This document shows, one piece after another, positions 8,418-17,595 of a stretch of 57,571 bases of DNA. Below the pieces are notes generated by a model. That model was given only the letters and a program-made list of their open reading frames with translations. It was not told the DNA's origin and made no database searches. How positions within the stretch are numbered: the stretch's first letter is position 1; every line of letters begins with the position of its first letter. Both the position numbers and the translations under genes were made by a program. Source of the stretch: Bacillota bacterium (GTDB lineage Bacteria; Bacillota; Sulfobacillia; JAUYEG01); NCBI GenBank assembly GCA_030691505.1, contig JAUYEG010000121.1:1-57571 (forward strand), written 5' to 3'.

Positions 8418-9092
8418 CTATCTGGTGCCCGTTCCCCCGCCCTGGCGCCCTCCGGCTTGGCGTGGAGGCGGGCATTCGAGCAGGAAGCGGCGGAGGCGGC
8501 GTCCGACAGCCTGCAGGCCGGTGCCCTGGAGGGCGGAGACGGCCAGGACCTCAACCCCGGGCAGGGCGCGCCGCAGCCGTCTTAGCCCGGCGCGGCCGGC
8601 GGGCAGGTCCGTCTTGTTGGCAAGGAGCATATAGCGGCCCGGCTTCTGGTCGGCGGCGTATGCTGCGAGTTGGCGGTCAAGCTCGCCGGGCGCGGTCACC
8701 CGCGATGCGTCCACCACGTGCACGACCATCTGCGCCCGGCGAAGCTGCCGCAAGACCTCGGCGGAGGCGGCGCGGAACTCGGGGTCGGCGGACACCGAGG
8801 ACGGCAGTCCTGCGGAATCGACGACGACCAACTCCTTGCGGCCGCGCCCGATGCCCAGCGGGACGGACAGTGTGGCCCACTGAAGGGAGCGGGTCGTGCG
8901 CGGCCCCTGGCCGACCAGCGCCGCTTTGGCTTCAGGGGTGCGCCACGTGCGGGTCACGACACGCCCGGCAGCGACCTCCTGGGAAAGCTCAAGCTGCGTC
9001 TGGCCGAGCCACTCGGCCAACGCCAGGGTAAACAGCGTCTTGCCGGCACCGGGCTCCCCGATCACCAGGCATTCGGGGTTTCGACCGCTCAT
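8418..9092 (-). CDS. small GTPase coupled to spoVK
   Basis: A 224-residue P-loop GTPase of the Era/translation-factor type. G1 is GEPGAGKT (12-19), G3 is DSAG (92-95), G4 is NKTD (159-162) and G5 is SAL (186-188). There is no membrane segment or RNA-binding domain. Its start overlaps the spoVK stop by 4 nt (9089-9092), so the two proteins are made together and may act together. The tail is Pro/Gly/Gln-rich. Its exact role is not known to me. Confidence 0.85.
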   Translation of the reverse strand: MSGRNPECLVIGEPGAGKTLFTLALAEWLGQTQLELSQEVAAGRVVTRTWRTPEAKAALVGQGPRTTRSLQWATLSVPLGIGRGRKELVVVDSAGLPSSVSADPEFRAASAEVLRQLRRAQMVVHVVDASRVTAPGELDRQLAAYAADQKPGRYMLLANKTDLPAGRAGLRRLRRALPGVEVLAVSALQGTGLQAVGRRLRRFLLECPPPRQAGGRQGGGTGTR

Positions 9093-10138
9093 ACTCCGTC
9101 CAGATCCTCCGCCTCGATGGTCATGAGTTCCTGGCGGCTGATTTCTGCGCGGTCGACCAGCCGTACGGCCTGGCGGCGCAGCGCGGCCTCGATGACGTTG
9201 CGGACCATCCGGGCGTTGCCGGCGTTGCGCATGCCCTCGCGTATCTTGCGGTCGAGCCCCTCGCGCAGGGCAGCTGCGGCACGGTCAGACAGCTGGTAGT
9301 CACGGTGCTCGAGCATCTTGGCGGCGATGGCCATCAGTTCGTCGAGCGCAAAGTCCGGGAACTCGATGTGGATCGGGAAGCGCGACCGGAGGCCGGGGTT
9401 GGCATCGAGGAAGCGGGCCATTTCGTGCTGGTAGCCGGCAAGGACGAGGACGAGGCGGTCTTTCAGGTCTTCCATCGCTTTGACCAGCGTGTCGATGGCC
9501 TCCTTGCCGAAATCCTTCTCGCCTCCACGGGCCAGGGCGTAGGCCTCGTCGATGAAGAGGATCCCACCCTCCGCCCGCTTCAACTGCTCCCTTGTCTTCT
9601 GCGCGGTGTGGCCGATGTACTCGCCAACGAGGTCGGCTCGCTCCACCTCGACCAGGTGCCCCTGGCTCAGCACTCCCATGGCCTGAAAAACGTGGCCGAG
9701 GATGCGCGCGACCGTTGTCTTGCCTGTCCCGGGGTTGCCGCGGAAGACCATGTGCAGCACAAGCGGCTCCGCTGCAAGACCCTCCAGGCGGCGGCGCTGC
9801 TGAATGGAGATAAACGCCTGTATCTCGCGGACCACAGTTTTCACACGCTCAAGCCCGATGAGCTCGTCGAGCTCGGCAAGTATCCGCCGTACATTCAGAT
9901 CATGGTCGGCGGGGCCGCGAATCTGTGTGGCGGCCTCGGCCGGACCCGGCTGGGGCTCACCCCGCATCCGCGCGATGGCCTCACTCGGCGCGATAAGGCC
10001 GCGCCGGACGAGGTCTTCAGGACGCGCATCCGGTGCACAAAGCGCCGGACTGAGTCCGCCCGGAATCCCGTCCGGTATCCTGCCTGGGGTCCGGACCGGC
10101 GAGCGCAGCCCGCCGCTGCGCGGAAACTCAATCAACAT
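9089..10138 (-). CDS. spoVK: SpoVK-like AAA+ ATPase
   Basis: CbxX/CfxQ-type AAA+ ATPase linked to spore maturation, 349 residues. Walker A is GNPGTGKT (134-141) and Walker B is ILFIDEAY (193-200), followed by the conserved ARGGEKDFGKEAIDTLVKAMED region and an arginine-containing LRSRFP element. Residues 1-75 are a Pro/Gly/Arg-rich extension longer than in the Bacillus protein. The start ATG follows GAGGT. Genes hfq, hflX and glnRA nearby match the Bacillus order. Confidence 0.9.
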   Translation of the reverse strand: MLIEFPRSGGLRSPVRTPGRIPDGIPGGLSPALCAPDARPEDLVRRGLIAPSEAIARMRGEPQPGPAEAATQIRGPADHDLNVRRILAELDELIGLERVKTVVREIQAFISIQQRRRLEGLAAEPLVLHMVFRGNPGTGKTTVARILGHVFQAMGVLSQGHLVEVERADLVGEYIGHTAQKTREQLKRAEGGILFIDEAYALARGGEKDFGKEAIDTLVKAMEDLKDRLVLVLAGYQHEMARFLDANPGLRSRFPIHIEFPDFALDELMAIAAKMLEHRDYQLSDRAAAALREGLDRKIREGMRNAGNARMVRNVIEAALRRQAVRLVDRAEISRQELMTIEAEDLDGV

Positions 10139-10740
10139 GGCATCTACCTCATCACCGACGGCTGCCCCTAAAGGGGTGCTTCATTATACGCTGGTGTCGT
10201 TCAGGGGGTTGGAGCACGAAAGTTATGTTCGGGTCTTGAAACTTTCCCGGGTGGTGTGCGTTAATATGAATGGCACGGTGGAATGGTCCACCGCCCCAAA
10301 TAGACAGAAGATTAACTGGTAGATGCGGAGTCAGCGGGCCCTCCCGCCGCTCCGATGACGACAACAGGAAGGCACCGGGGACAGCGACATACACACCATT
10401 CTTCACAGCAGCGGCGGCAGCACAGGACACGCAAACGACGCAGTCACAACAACAACGATCGCAGTCAGACGCCTTCAACCGGGGCCACGGGCAAAGGCAA
10501 ATGCAGGGTTCTTGACAGCGCACGCAGTTCATATCCAGCAACGGACGCAGACCGTCAAGCATTACGCAGCAAAATAGGCAGCACTACGCTCCAGCAGACG
10601 CGGATCGACCCGGTGCCTTCTTGTTCAATAGAACTACGACGCAGGCAGGAAGCATCAAGCGGCGCGCACCGCCCAACCGGCGGGCGCGCCGCTCCTGCAT
10701 TTCCGGCCGGCGCCCACCAAGGAGGCGGGCAGGCGGGCCG
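10139..10740. other. 600-bp stretch without a convincing gene
   Basis: Between the lipoprotein gene and spoVK the composition changes. From about 10370 to 10620 the plus strand is rich in A and C and poor in T, with five or more copies of a CGCAG-type word. A minus-strand frame (10152-10562) would encode a protein with a cysteine-crowded segment and ends 13 nt before spoVK, but codon use is unlike the neighbours and I do not call it. A short hairpin (GGTGGA and TCCACC) lies at 10277-10292. Confidence 0.5.
10658..10693 (-). terminator. GC-rich hairpin downstream of the lipoprotein gene
   Basis: Outer stem AGCGGCGCGC against GCGCGCCGCT (10 bp), a one-base bulge and an inner stem CCGCC/GGCGG with a 5-nt loop. 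It begins 47 nt after the lipoprotein stop. The downstream minus-strand tail (TTGATGCTT) is only modestly T-rich. Confidence 0.5.
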
Positions 10741-11748
10741 TTATGGTCCCGTCCGGCTTACTGTTCCAGTGCCCATGTCAAGTTGCCATGCACCCTCGCG
10801 GGCCGCGGCACCGCCCTCGGCCGCGCGGACGATGAACGTGAGCCGCCCGGGTTGCTGCCAACGCGGATCCGACAAGGAATATTGCTCCGGAGGGAACAGT
10901 TCTCTCAGCCCGAGGGCCAGCCGTTCCGGAGGGAACACGGAGTACAGCATCAGCGCCTGATTGCCGGTCGGCTCGTCGACAACCGCGACGAGCCGCTGGC
11001 CGTCGGGCGCCCACTCGACGTCCACTGTCACGCCCTCGAAGTGCAGATCGATGCCGCGGGGCTCGCCCTGCGGCATCGCGGCTGCGCCAAGGAACCCGTG
11101 CGTTCCCCAGGTCACGAAGGCCAGACGGTCCCCCGCCGGGGAAAACGACAGCAGCACGTAGCCCTCCTTGCCGACGCCGAACGCGAGATCATCCGGCGCC
11201 CCCTGCGGGGAGAACTCGTCGGGAAGGTCGCCGAATCCGAATGCGAATTCCTCTCCCTGGGCCGAGCGCACGCGGACCATCAGGTCCTCTCCGACCGAGG
11301 CCTCCCTGCCGGACGCGAGCGCGGCCCCGTCCACACGGTACTCCCCACCCTGCCACAGCACCTGAATGGTTTCATCCCAATAGGCGGCGTGAGGCGCTTC
11401 ACGGGCAACGCGGTGAACACGGAAGACAAAGAGATACCTTCCCACGCCCGGCGATGAAGCGCTCTGGAAATAGAACCTGACCTCGTCATCCAGCCCCTCC
11501 AGGTCGAGTGCCGGCCCGCTCTGGGCGTCGAAGGCGGCCCGGGCGGCCGGGGTCAGGCGGGCCTGCGCGTTTTGAACGCGGCCCTCAGCCCTGTCCTGCA
11601 TGAACTGGTCGACCATCGCCTTGGCGGCGTCCATTGTCGGACGCTGGCGGGGAGCGCAGGCAGTGCCGGCCAGAGCCAGCAGGACCGCCAAGAGGAGAAC
11701 GGGAACCCAGCGACGTTGGCAACCATGGCGGGCTATCACCCGCACCAC
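10741..11748 (-). CDS. lipoprotein with beta-propeller-like C-terminus
   Basis: A 335-residue secreted protein. The N-terminus has basic residues, a hydrophobic stretch (17-28) and a lipobox-like LAGTAC with Cys31, so it should be lipid-anchored on the outer face of the membrane. The C-terminal half has FSPAGDRLAFVTW and VEWAPDGQRLVAVVD, which resemble TolB/WD-type propeller blades. No enzyme motif is visible. It lies 23 nt downstream of hfq on the same strand. Function unknown. Confidence 0.75.
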   Translation of the reverse strand: MVRVIARHGCQRRWVPVLLLAVLLALAGTACAPRQRPTMDAAKAMVDQFMQDRAEGRVQNAQARLTPAARAAFDAQSGPALDLEGLDDEVRFYFQSASSPGVGRYLFVFRVHRVAREAPHAAYWDETIQVLWQGGEYRVDGAALASGREASVGEDLMVRVRSAQGEEFAFGFGDLPDEFSPQGAPDDLAFGVGKEGYVLLSFSPAGDRLAFVTWGTHGFLGAAAMPQGEPRGIDLHFEGVTVDVEWAPDGQRLVAVVDEPTGNQALMLYSVFPPERLALGLRELFPPEQYSLSDPRWQQPGRLTFIVRAAEGGAAAREGAWQLDMGTGTVSRTGP

Positions 11749-11771
11749 CCCCTGTCTGCCGCAGCCCCGGC

Positions 11772-12038
11772 CTAGCGTGATATGCCCAGCTCGGAATCCC
11801 GGGCTGGGCGGTCGACCACCGGCAGTTCCACCGGGCGGGCCGGCGAAACGGTCGACATGGCGTGCTTGTAGACCATCAGCTGCTTGCCGTCGTTCTCAAG
11901 CACGACCGTGAAACTGTCAAAACCCCTGACATAGCCTTTTAGCTGCACACCGTTCACAAGGTAGACGGTGACCGGCAGATTCTCCCGCCGGATTTGGTTG
12001 AGCAGCGCATCCTGCAGATTGGCCTGGCTTTTGGACAT
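11772..12038 (-). CDS. hfq: RNA chaperone Hfq
   Basis: Sm-like RNA chaperone, 88 residues, forming hexameric rings that bind small RNAs and mRNAs. Sm1 covers about residues 8-45 and the Sm2 signature YKHAMSTV has KHA at 58-60. The start ATG follows GGAGGAGAAA. It is next to miaA as in many bacteria. The C-terminal tail of about 20 residues is slightly longer than in Bacillus. Confidence 0.96.
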   Translation of the reverse strand: MSKSQANLQDALLNQIRRENLPVTVYLVNGVQLKGYVRGFDSFTVVLENDGKQLMVYKHAMSTVSPARPVELPVVDRPARDSELGISR

Positions 12039-12080
12039 CGGTCTTTCTCCTCCCGCCCCGCATCACGTTGCTTCTGTGCA

Positions 12081-13028
12081 TTATCCCCACCTGGCGGCCA
12101 TACAGGCTGCCACCTGATCTGCCAGCTCCTGAGGCCCGTGAGCTGCGGCATCCAGCCAGACCACGCCCGGCTCCCGGCGAAACCATGTCATCTGGCGCTT
12201 GGCGTAGCGCCGGGTGGCCCGCTTAATCTCCCCGGCGGCCTCCTTAAGGCTCATCCGTCCTTCCAGGTGGGCCACGATTTCCTTATACCCCAAGGCCTGT
12301 CCGGATATCACCGCGGTGCTGTAGCCCTCGCGGACCAGCCCCCGGACCTCCTCCACCAGACCCGCAAGCAGCATCGCCTCAACGCGTCTATCGATGCGCG
12401 CGTACAACTCAGCCCGTTCAAGGCGCAAGCCGACCAGCAGCGCATCATAGATGAAACCGGCGTCCCGCCATCCGGCTGAGATCGGCCGTCCCGTGGCCTG
12501 CCAGACCTCCAGGGCCCGGACAATGCGCCTGGTATCCCGGGGGTTGACCTTTTCCGCGGCAACGGGGTCAACGCGCGCAAGCTCGGCGTGAAGGGCCTCG
12601 GGGCCCTCGGTGCCCGCCCGGCGTAGCAGCGCGTACCGGACCTGGGAGTCGGCGCCCGGCGCGGAGAAATCATAGTCGTGCAGCAGGGCCCGGACGTAGA
12701 GCCCCGTGCCCCCGACTACCACGGGCAGGAGTCCGCGTCTCGAAATACATTCGACGGCTTGGGCGGCTAGACGCCGGTAGACCGCGACGTTGAAATCCTC
12801 CCGGGGATCGGCCACATCGATCAGGTGGTGCCGCACGGAGGCCCGCTCGGCGGGCGAGGGTTTGGCGGTCCCGATATCAAGACCCCGATAGACCTGCATC
12901 GAGTCGGCGGACACGATCTCGCCCCCGTGCCGCAGGGCGACTTCGAGGCCAAGGGCGCTCTTTCCGGCGGCGGTCGGACCGACGATCGCCAGCACACGCA
13001 CGGAAGGCTGGGTCGGATGGCCGTTCAC
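12081..13028 (-). CDS. miaA: tRNA dimethylallyltransferase MiaA
   Basis: Adds a dimethylallyl group to A37 of tRNAs that read codons starting with U; 315 residues. The P-loop GPTAAGKS is at 17-24, followed by DSMQVYRGLDIGTAKP and the DPREDFNVAVYRR segment. MiaB, which methylthiolates the same base, is encoded in the same gene run. The start is GTG at 13028, overlapping the mutL stop by 4 nt. Confidence 0.96.
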   Translation of the reverse strand: MNGHPTQPSVRVLAIVGPTAAGKSALGLEVALRHGGEIVSADSMQVYRGLDIGTAKPSPAERASVRHHLIDVADPREDFNVAVYRRLAAQAVECISRRGLLPVVVGGTGLYVRALLHDYDFSAPGADSQVRYALLRRAGTEGPEALHAELARVDPVAAEKVNPRDTRRIVRALEVWQATGRPISAGWRDAGFIYDALLVGLRLERAELYARIDRRVEAMLLAGLVEEVRGLVREGYSTAVISGQALGYKEIVAHLEGRMSLKEAAGEIKRATRRYAKRQMTWFRREPGVVWLDAAAHGPQELADQVAACMAARWG

Positions 13029-14830
13029 TGCCTGCCGAACCTCCGCGCCAGCTCATCGTGAGTTATCAGGATCACGGTCGGCCGGCCGTGCGGGCAACGC
13101 CAGGGCTCGCGGCAGGATGCCAACTGGGAGAGCAGGCTCGAGAGTTCGGGCCCGGCCAGCGGCTGGTGCGCCTTGACGGCTGCCGCGCAGCTGGCTACGG
13201 CCCGCCTGGCGGCAAGGCGCGGCCCGAGAGGCGCCGCCGCCCGCGCCTCGTCCTCGAGGGCCGCAAGAATGTCAACCAGCAGCGGTTCCGGTGACCAGCG
13301 GGCGCCCGCAAGGTCCGCCGGGATCTCGCGGATCAGCACGCCCGTGCCGCCGAAGTGTTCGGTCACAAAACCGCTTTCCGCCAGTACCTCCTCGGCCGCC
13401 GTCCAACGCGCGAAGTCGCCCGGCGAAAGCTCAACCGCCGCCGGGATCGCCAGCACCTGACTGCCCGGACTGGTCGTTCCCGCACCGAGGTGTTCGAAGA
13501 TCACCCGTTCATGCGCCGCATGCTGGTCAACGACAACCAGGCCGCCTGGACCGTCGCAGGCCAGCCAGCTCGCGCCGACCTGGCCCAAAGGGCGCAGGGC
13601 CGACAGGTCCGTCGCCCACAGGTCCCACGCTGCCGGAGCCTCGCCCACCGCGAGCATATGCCCGGCCCGGCCGGCCGGCTGCGGCCACGACCGCGTGCCG
13701 GCGCCCGGCTCGCCAGCCGGCCCCTCCCCGTATCGGACGCGGCGCTGCATGCCGGGCGGCGCCGCGGGCCCGGCGATATCCGCGGCCCCGGCAATATCCC
13801 CGGCCCTGAGCCCGGCCCCCGCAATGTCCGCGGCCCCAGCCAGAACTCGCGCCGCGGCCGCATCGCGCACGGCGGCGGCCGCCAGGGCGAACGCCGGAGT
13901 GCCGTCCGCAAGCCGCACCTCGGCCTTTGCGGGGTGAACGTTGACGTCCACGTCTTCCGGCGGCAGGCTCATCAGCAGGTAGAGGAGCGGGTGACGCCGC
14001 CCAGGCAGCACGCCCCACGGGTATGCCGCTTCGGCGGCCTCAACGAGGCCCCGCACGCTGACCGGCCGGCTGTTAATCCAGGCTCCCTGCCGCCTGCGGT
14101 CTGCCCGGCAGGTGGCGGGGCTTCCGACCAGGGCGACCGCCCGTGCGCCGACCACGGCCGCGCTGCCCAGGCAGACTTCCCTGGCGGTCTCAAGCCCGGC
14201 CAGCGCCAGCAGTGTCTCCAGATAGTCCCCGCCGCCCGGCGTGTGCAGGACCAGCCGCCCCCCCGACTCGCAGCGAAACGCCACATCCGGACGGGCAAGC
14301 GCCAGCTTCTCCACCATTCCCACCGCCCTGGCGAGCTCCGCCCGTGCCGACCGCAGAAAACGGGCCCGCACCGGGGTGTTGAAAAACAGCCTGCGCACGT
14401 GCACGGTGGTGCCCGGCGCCGAGGGCGCCTCGCCAGTGGCGATGACGTTGCCGGCGCTGACCACGATCCGATTCCCGGTGTCCGAACCGCCCGGACGCGT
14501 CCGGATCTCGAGCTCGCTGACGGCTGCGATGCTCGGAAGCGCTTCACCGCGGAAACCGTAGCTGGAGATGAGCGCAAGATCATCCGCCGTGCGTATCTTG
14601 CTGGTCGCGTGGCGATGAATGCACAGGCTGAGGTCCTCGGGTGACATGCCGCAGCCGTCGTCGGTGACGGTGATCGCATCTCCCGCCCCGTCGAGCCGGA
14701 CCTCGATCCGCTTGGCGTCCGCGTCGAGAGCGTTCTCGACAAGCTCTTTGACGACCGAGGCCGGCCGCTCGACGACCTCGCCCGCCGCGATCTTGTCCCG
14801 CGTGTGCTCGTCCAGGATGACGATGCTCAC
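13025..14830 (-). CDS. mutL: DNA mismatch repair protein MutL
   Basis: Mismatch-repair ATPase and endonuclease, 601 residues. The N-terminal GHKL ATPase shows ENALDAD, DDGCGM and GFRGEAL. The C-terminal half carries the endonuclease metal motif DQHAAHERVIFE (435-446) and CPHGRPT (579-585), so it should nick DNA, as expected where MutH is absent. The linker has tandem ADIAG repeats. I chose the GTG at 14830, which overlaps the mutS stop by 4 nt and directly precedes the conserved SIVILDEHTRDKIAAGEV; a longer frame to 14872 runs inside mutS. Confidence 0.95.
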   Translation of the reverse strand: MSIVILDEHTRDKIAAGEVVERPASVVKELVENALDADAKRIEVRLDGAGDAITVTDDGCGMSPEDLSLCIHRHATSKIRTADDLALISSYGFRGEALPSIAAVSELEIRTRPGGSDTGNRIVVSAGNVIATGEAPSAPGTTVHVRRLFFNTPVRARFLRSARAELARAVGMVEKLALARPDVAFRCESGGRLVLHTPGGGDYLETLLALAGLETAREVCLGSAAVVGARAVALVGSPATCRADRRRQGAWINSRPVSVRGLVEAAEAAYPWGVLPGRRHPLLYLLMSLPPEDVDVNVHPAKAEVRLADGTPAFALAAAAVRDAAAARVLAGAADIAGAGLRAGDIAGAADIAGPAAPPGMQRRVRYGEGPAGEPGAGTRSWPQPAGRAGHMLAVGEAPAAWDLWATDLSALRPLGQVGASWLACDGPGGLVVVDQHAAHERVIFEHLGAGTTSPGSQVLAIPAAVELSPGDFARWTAAEEVLAESGFVTEHFGGTGVLIREIPADLAGARWSPEPLLVDILAALEDEARAAAPLGPRLAARRAVASCAAAVKAHQPLAGPELSSLLSQLASCREPWRCPHGRPTVILITHDELARRFGRQ

Positions 14831-17595
14831 CGCCCGCGCCGCTCCTTGGAGCCGGCCAGGCGAAGCTGCCACTCAGCCAGCAAGTTCATGGCGTCGATGG
14901 GTGTAAGCCGGTACAGGTCGAGCGCGCGCAGGGCGTCGATGATCGGGTCCGGCGGAGGCTCGAGGAAACTGATCTGCCGGGGCGCCGCCGCCGGTGCTGG
15001 GGGCGCTTTCGGGGCCGGCGAAGGCCGGGGTGCGACGGAAAAAGGGCCGGGCGAAGGGCCCGACGAAGGGCCGGACGATGCGGCAACGTCCGCGGGCCCG
15101 GGGCTCACCCACATCTGGGTTGCCGCAACCTCCAACCGCATGCTCTCGATCTCGGCCAGCAGCGCTCTTGCCCGCCCAAGCACGCCGGGCGGCAAACCGG
15201 CGAGCCTGGCGACCTCGATACCGTAGCTGCGGTCGGCGCCTCCGCGCCGGATCTTGTGGGCAAAGACGATCTCGCCCTGCCGGTCCAGGACCGCGGTGCA
15301 GTAGTTGGCGACCCCCGGCAGTGCCGGTTCGAGTCCCGTCAGCTCGTGGTAGTGGGTAGCAAAGAGGGTGCGCGGCCCCATGCGCACCAGTTCCTCGACC
15401 ACCGCGCGCGCGAGACTGATGCCGTCGAAGGTGCTCGTTCCCCGGCCGACCTCGTCGAGTATGACGAGGCTCCGGCGGGTGGCGTGGCGCAGTATCTGGG
15501 CGACTTCCTGCATCTCCACCATGAAGGTGCTCTGCCCGGCGGCCAGATCGTCCTGAGCGCCGATGCGGGTGAAGATGCGGTCGGCGGGCCCGATGACCGC
15601 CCGCTTGGCGGGAACGAAGCTCCCGATCTGGGCCATCAGCGCGATAAGCGCCGACTGGCGGAGGTAGGTGCTTTTGCCTGCCATGTTGGGCCCTGTGATG
15701 ATCAGGAGCCGCGGCCCGTCGGCGCCCAACACCAGATCATTGGGCACGAAACCCCCATCCATGAGCCGCTCGAGCACCGGGTGTCTTGCGCCGGCGATCT
15801 CGATCCGGTCGTCGTCCGTCAGCTCCGGGCGCACATAGCCGTGAGTTGCCGCAACCTCGGCCAGGCCGGCGAGGCAGTCCAGCTCGGCAAGCGCGGCGGC
15901 GGTGGCCTGCAGGCGCGCGCTGACGGCGGCGACCTCGGCGCGCACAGCAAGAAACAACTCATACTCCAGGCTGAAAAGCCGCTCCTCCGCGCCCAGGATC
16001 TCGCTCTCGCGTTCCTTGAGCTCGGGCGTCACGAACCGCTCCGCGTTGGCCAGTGTCTGGCGGCGCACATAGTCATCCGGCACCGCCTGGAGATTGGCCC
16101 GCGTGATTTCGAGGTAGTAGCCGAAAACCCGGTTAAAGCCCGTGCGCAGCGAGCGAATGCCTGTGCGCTCCCGTTCCTTAGCCTCAAGCGCCGCTATCCA
16201 TCCCTTGCCCCCGCTGCGCAGACCGCGAAGCCGGTCCACCTCCTCGCTGTAACCGGGGCGGATCAGCCCGCCCTCCTGCAGCGTTCCCGGAGGCTGTTCG
16301 GCAATGGCGCGCTCCAGCAGCGCCACGGTGTCCGGCAGAGGATCCAGCCGGTCCCGGACGTCACCCAGCACCGGCTCCGATGCCCCGCCCAGCAGGGCTT
16401 TCACCCTGGGCACGCCCTGCATCGTGGCAGCTATGGCGGCTAGGTCTCTGGCGTTGGCCAACCCGGTGCCGGCGCGGGCGATGAGCCGCTCCAGATCCTG
16501 GCACTGTCCCAGCAACCCGCGTAGCTCGGCACGCAGAAAAGCGTCGGAGACAAGCGCCGCGACCGCAGCCTGCCGGGCGCGAAGCTGCCCGATTTCGGTC
16601 AGCGGCTGGAGCACCCAGGCGCGCAGCATCCGGCCGCCCATCGGGGTCAGCGTCGCATCAAGCGCCCAGAGCAGCGAGCCGTGCTTCTTGCCGTCCCGGA
16701 GCGCCGCCACGAGCTCGAGATTGCGGCGGGTCTGGTGGTCCAGGCACATGAAATCGCCGCGGCTGTACCAGCGAAGCGAGGTCAGATGGGCGGCCTCGCG
16801 CTGGGTCGCGCGCACGAACGACCAGAGCCCGCAGGCGGCCACTGTCGCGGCGGGCCGGTCGGCCAGCCCCCATGCCTCGAGCGACACGGTTCCGAGCCGG
16901 GATGCAAGCTCGCGCCGCGCCGATGCCGGGTCGAGCACCCATCCGGCCTCCGGACGCGGATCCGGAAGCCCCCCGGCGCGGCAGCCCTGTAACAGTTCGC
17001 CGTCCGCCGCAAGGGAGGGGTCGAGGAGGATCTCGCGGGGAACCAGACGGAGCAACTCGTCGAGCAGTTCACGGCCCGCCGAGGGTGCGGCGAACTCGGT
17101 CGCCTTCCACTCACCGGTCGAGAACTCGCATACGGCCAGGCCGATTGTACCTGACGGAATCCGCGCGACGGCGGCGAGGTAGTTTGGCGCACGGTCGGAC
17201 AGAGACCGCGCGTCGACGGTCGTGCCGGGCGTGATCACCCGCGTGACCTCGCGGCGAACAAGCCCCTTGGCCTGGGCCGGGTCCTCGACCTGGTCGCACA
17301 GCGCAACGCGGTGGCCACGGTCGAGGAGGCGGGCGATGTGCCCTTCGGCGGCATGGTGGGGTATGCCCGCCATCGGAACGCGCCTGCCCTTGCCCGCCTC
17401 GCGGGACGTCAGCGTGATCTCAAGTTCACGGGCCAAAAGCGCCGCATCTTCAAAAAACGTCTCGTAGAAATCGCCCAGGCGGAAGAGGACGATGGCATCC
17501 GGATGCCGGTCCTTGACCCGCCGATACTGGGCCATCATCGGAGTCAGCCCGCCGCCGGCGCAGGGCACAGGCCCAGGTCTCCCGGCCAGGGTCAT
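14827..17595 (-). CDS. mutS: DNA mismatch repair protein MutS
   Basis: Mismatch recognition ATPase, 922 residues. The base-probing motif GDFYE (Phe43, Glu45) lies in domain I. Walker A is GPNMAGKST (635-643) and Walker B DEVGRG follows at about 714. A Pro/Ala/Ser-rich linker (about 831-873) ends in QISFLE (874-879), a probable beta-clamp-binding motif, before a C-terminal helical tail. Length is a little above the usual 850-870 because of the linker. It overlaps the miaB stop by 4 nt and leads into mutL. Confidence 0.97.
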   Translation of the reverse strand: MTLAGRPGPVPCAGGGLTPMMAQYRRVKDRHPDAIVLFRLGDFYETFFEDAALLARELEITLTSREAGKGRRVPMAGIPHHAAEGHIARLLDRGHRVALCDQVEDPAQAKGLVRREVTRVITPGTTVDARSLSDRAPNYLAAVARIPSGTIGLAVCEFSTGEWKATEFAAPSAGRELLDELLRLVPREILLDPSLAADGELLQGCRAGGLPDPRPEAGWVLDPASARRELASRLGTVSLEAWGLADRPAATVAACGLWSFVRATQREAAHLTSLRWYSRGDFMCLDHQTRRNLELVAALRDGKKHGSLLWALDATLTPMGGRMLRAWVLQPLTEIGQLRARQAAVAALVSDAFLRAELRGLLGQCQDLERLIARAGTGLANARDLAAIAATMQGVPRVKALLGGASEPVLGDVRDRLDPLPDTVALLERAIAEQPPGTLQEGGLIRPGYSEEVDRLRGLRSGGKGWIAALEAKERERTGIRSLRTGFNRVFGYYLEITRANLQAVPDDYVRRQTLANAERFVTPELKERESEILGAEERLFSLEYELFLAVRAEVAAVSARLQATAAALAELDCLAGLAEVAATHGYVRPELTDDDRIEIAGARHPVLERLMDGGFVPNDLVLGADGPRLLIITGPNMAGKSTYLRQSALIALMAQIGSFVPAKRAVIGPADRIFTRIGAQDDLAAGQSTFMVEMQEVAQILRHATRRSLVILDEVGRGTSTFDGISLARAVVEELVRMGPRTLFATHYHELTGLEPALPGVANYCTAVLDRQGEIVFAHKIRRGGADRSYGIEVARLAGLPPGVLGRARALLAEIESMRLEVAATQMWVSPGPADVAASSGPSSGPSPGPFSVAPRPSPAPKAPPAPAAAPRQISFLEPPPDPIIDALRALDLYRLTPIDAMNLLAEWQLRLAGSKERRGR

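Noticed and set aside
10152-10562. Minus-strand frame with a cysteine-crowded segment
   Set aside because: Codon use differs from real genes here, the ribosome site is weak and I recognise no family. Kept only as a finding about the region.
15300-15360. tRNA-like GGTTCGAGTCCCG word
   Set aside because: It lies inside mutS coding sequence and no cloverleaf can be drawn around it. No other tRNA candidate was seen.
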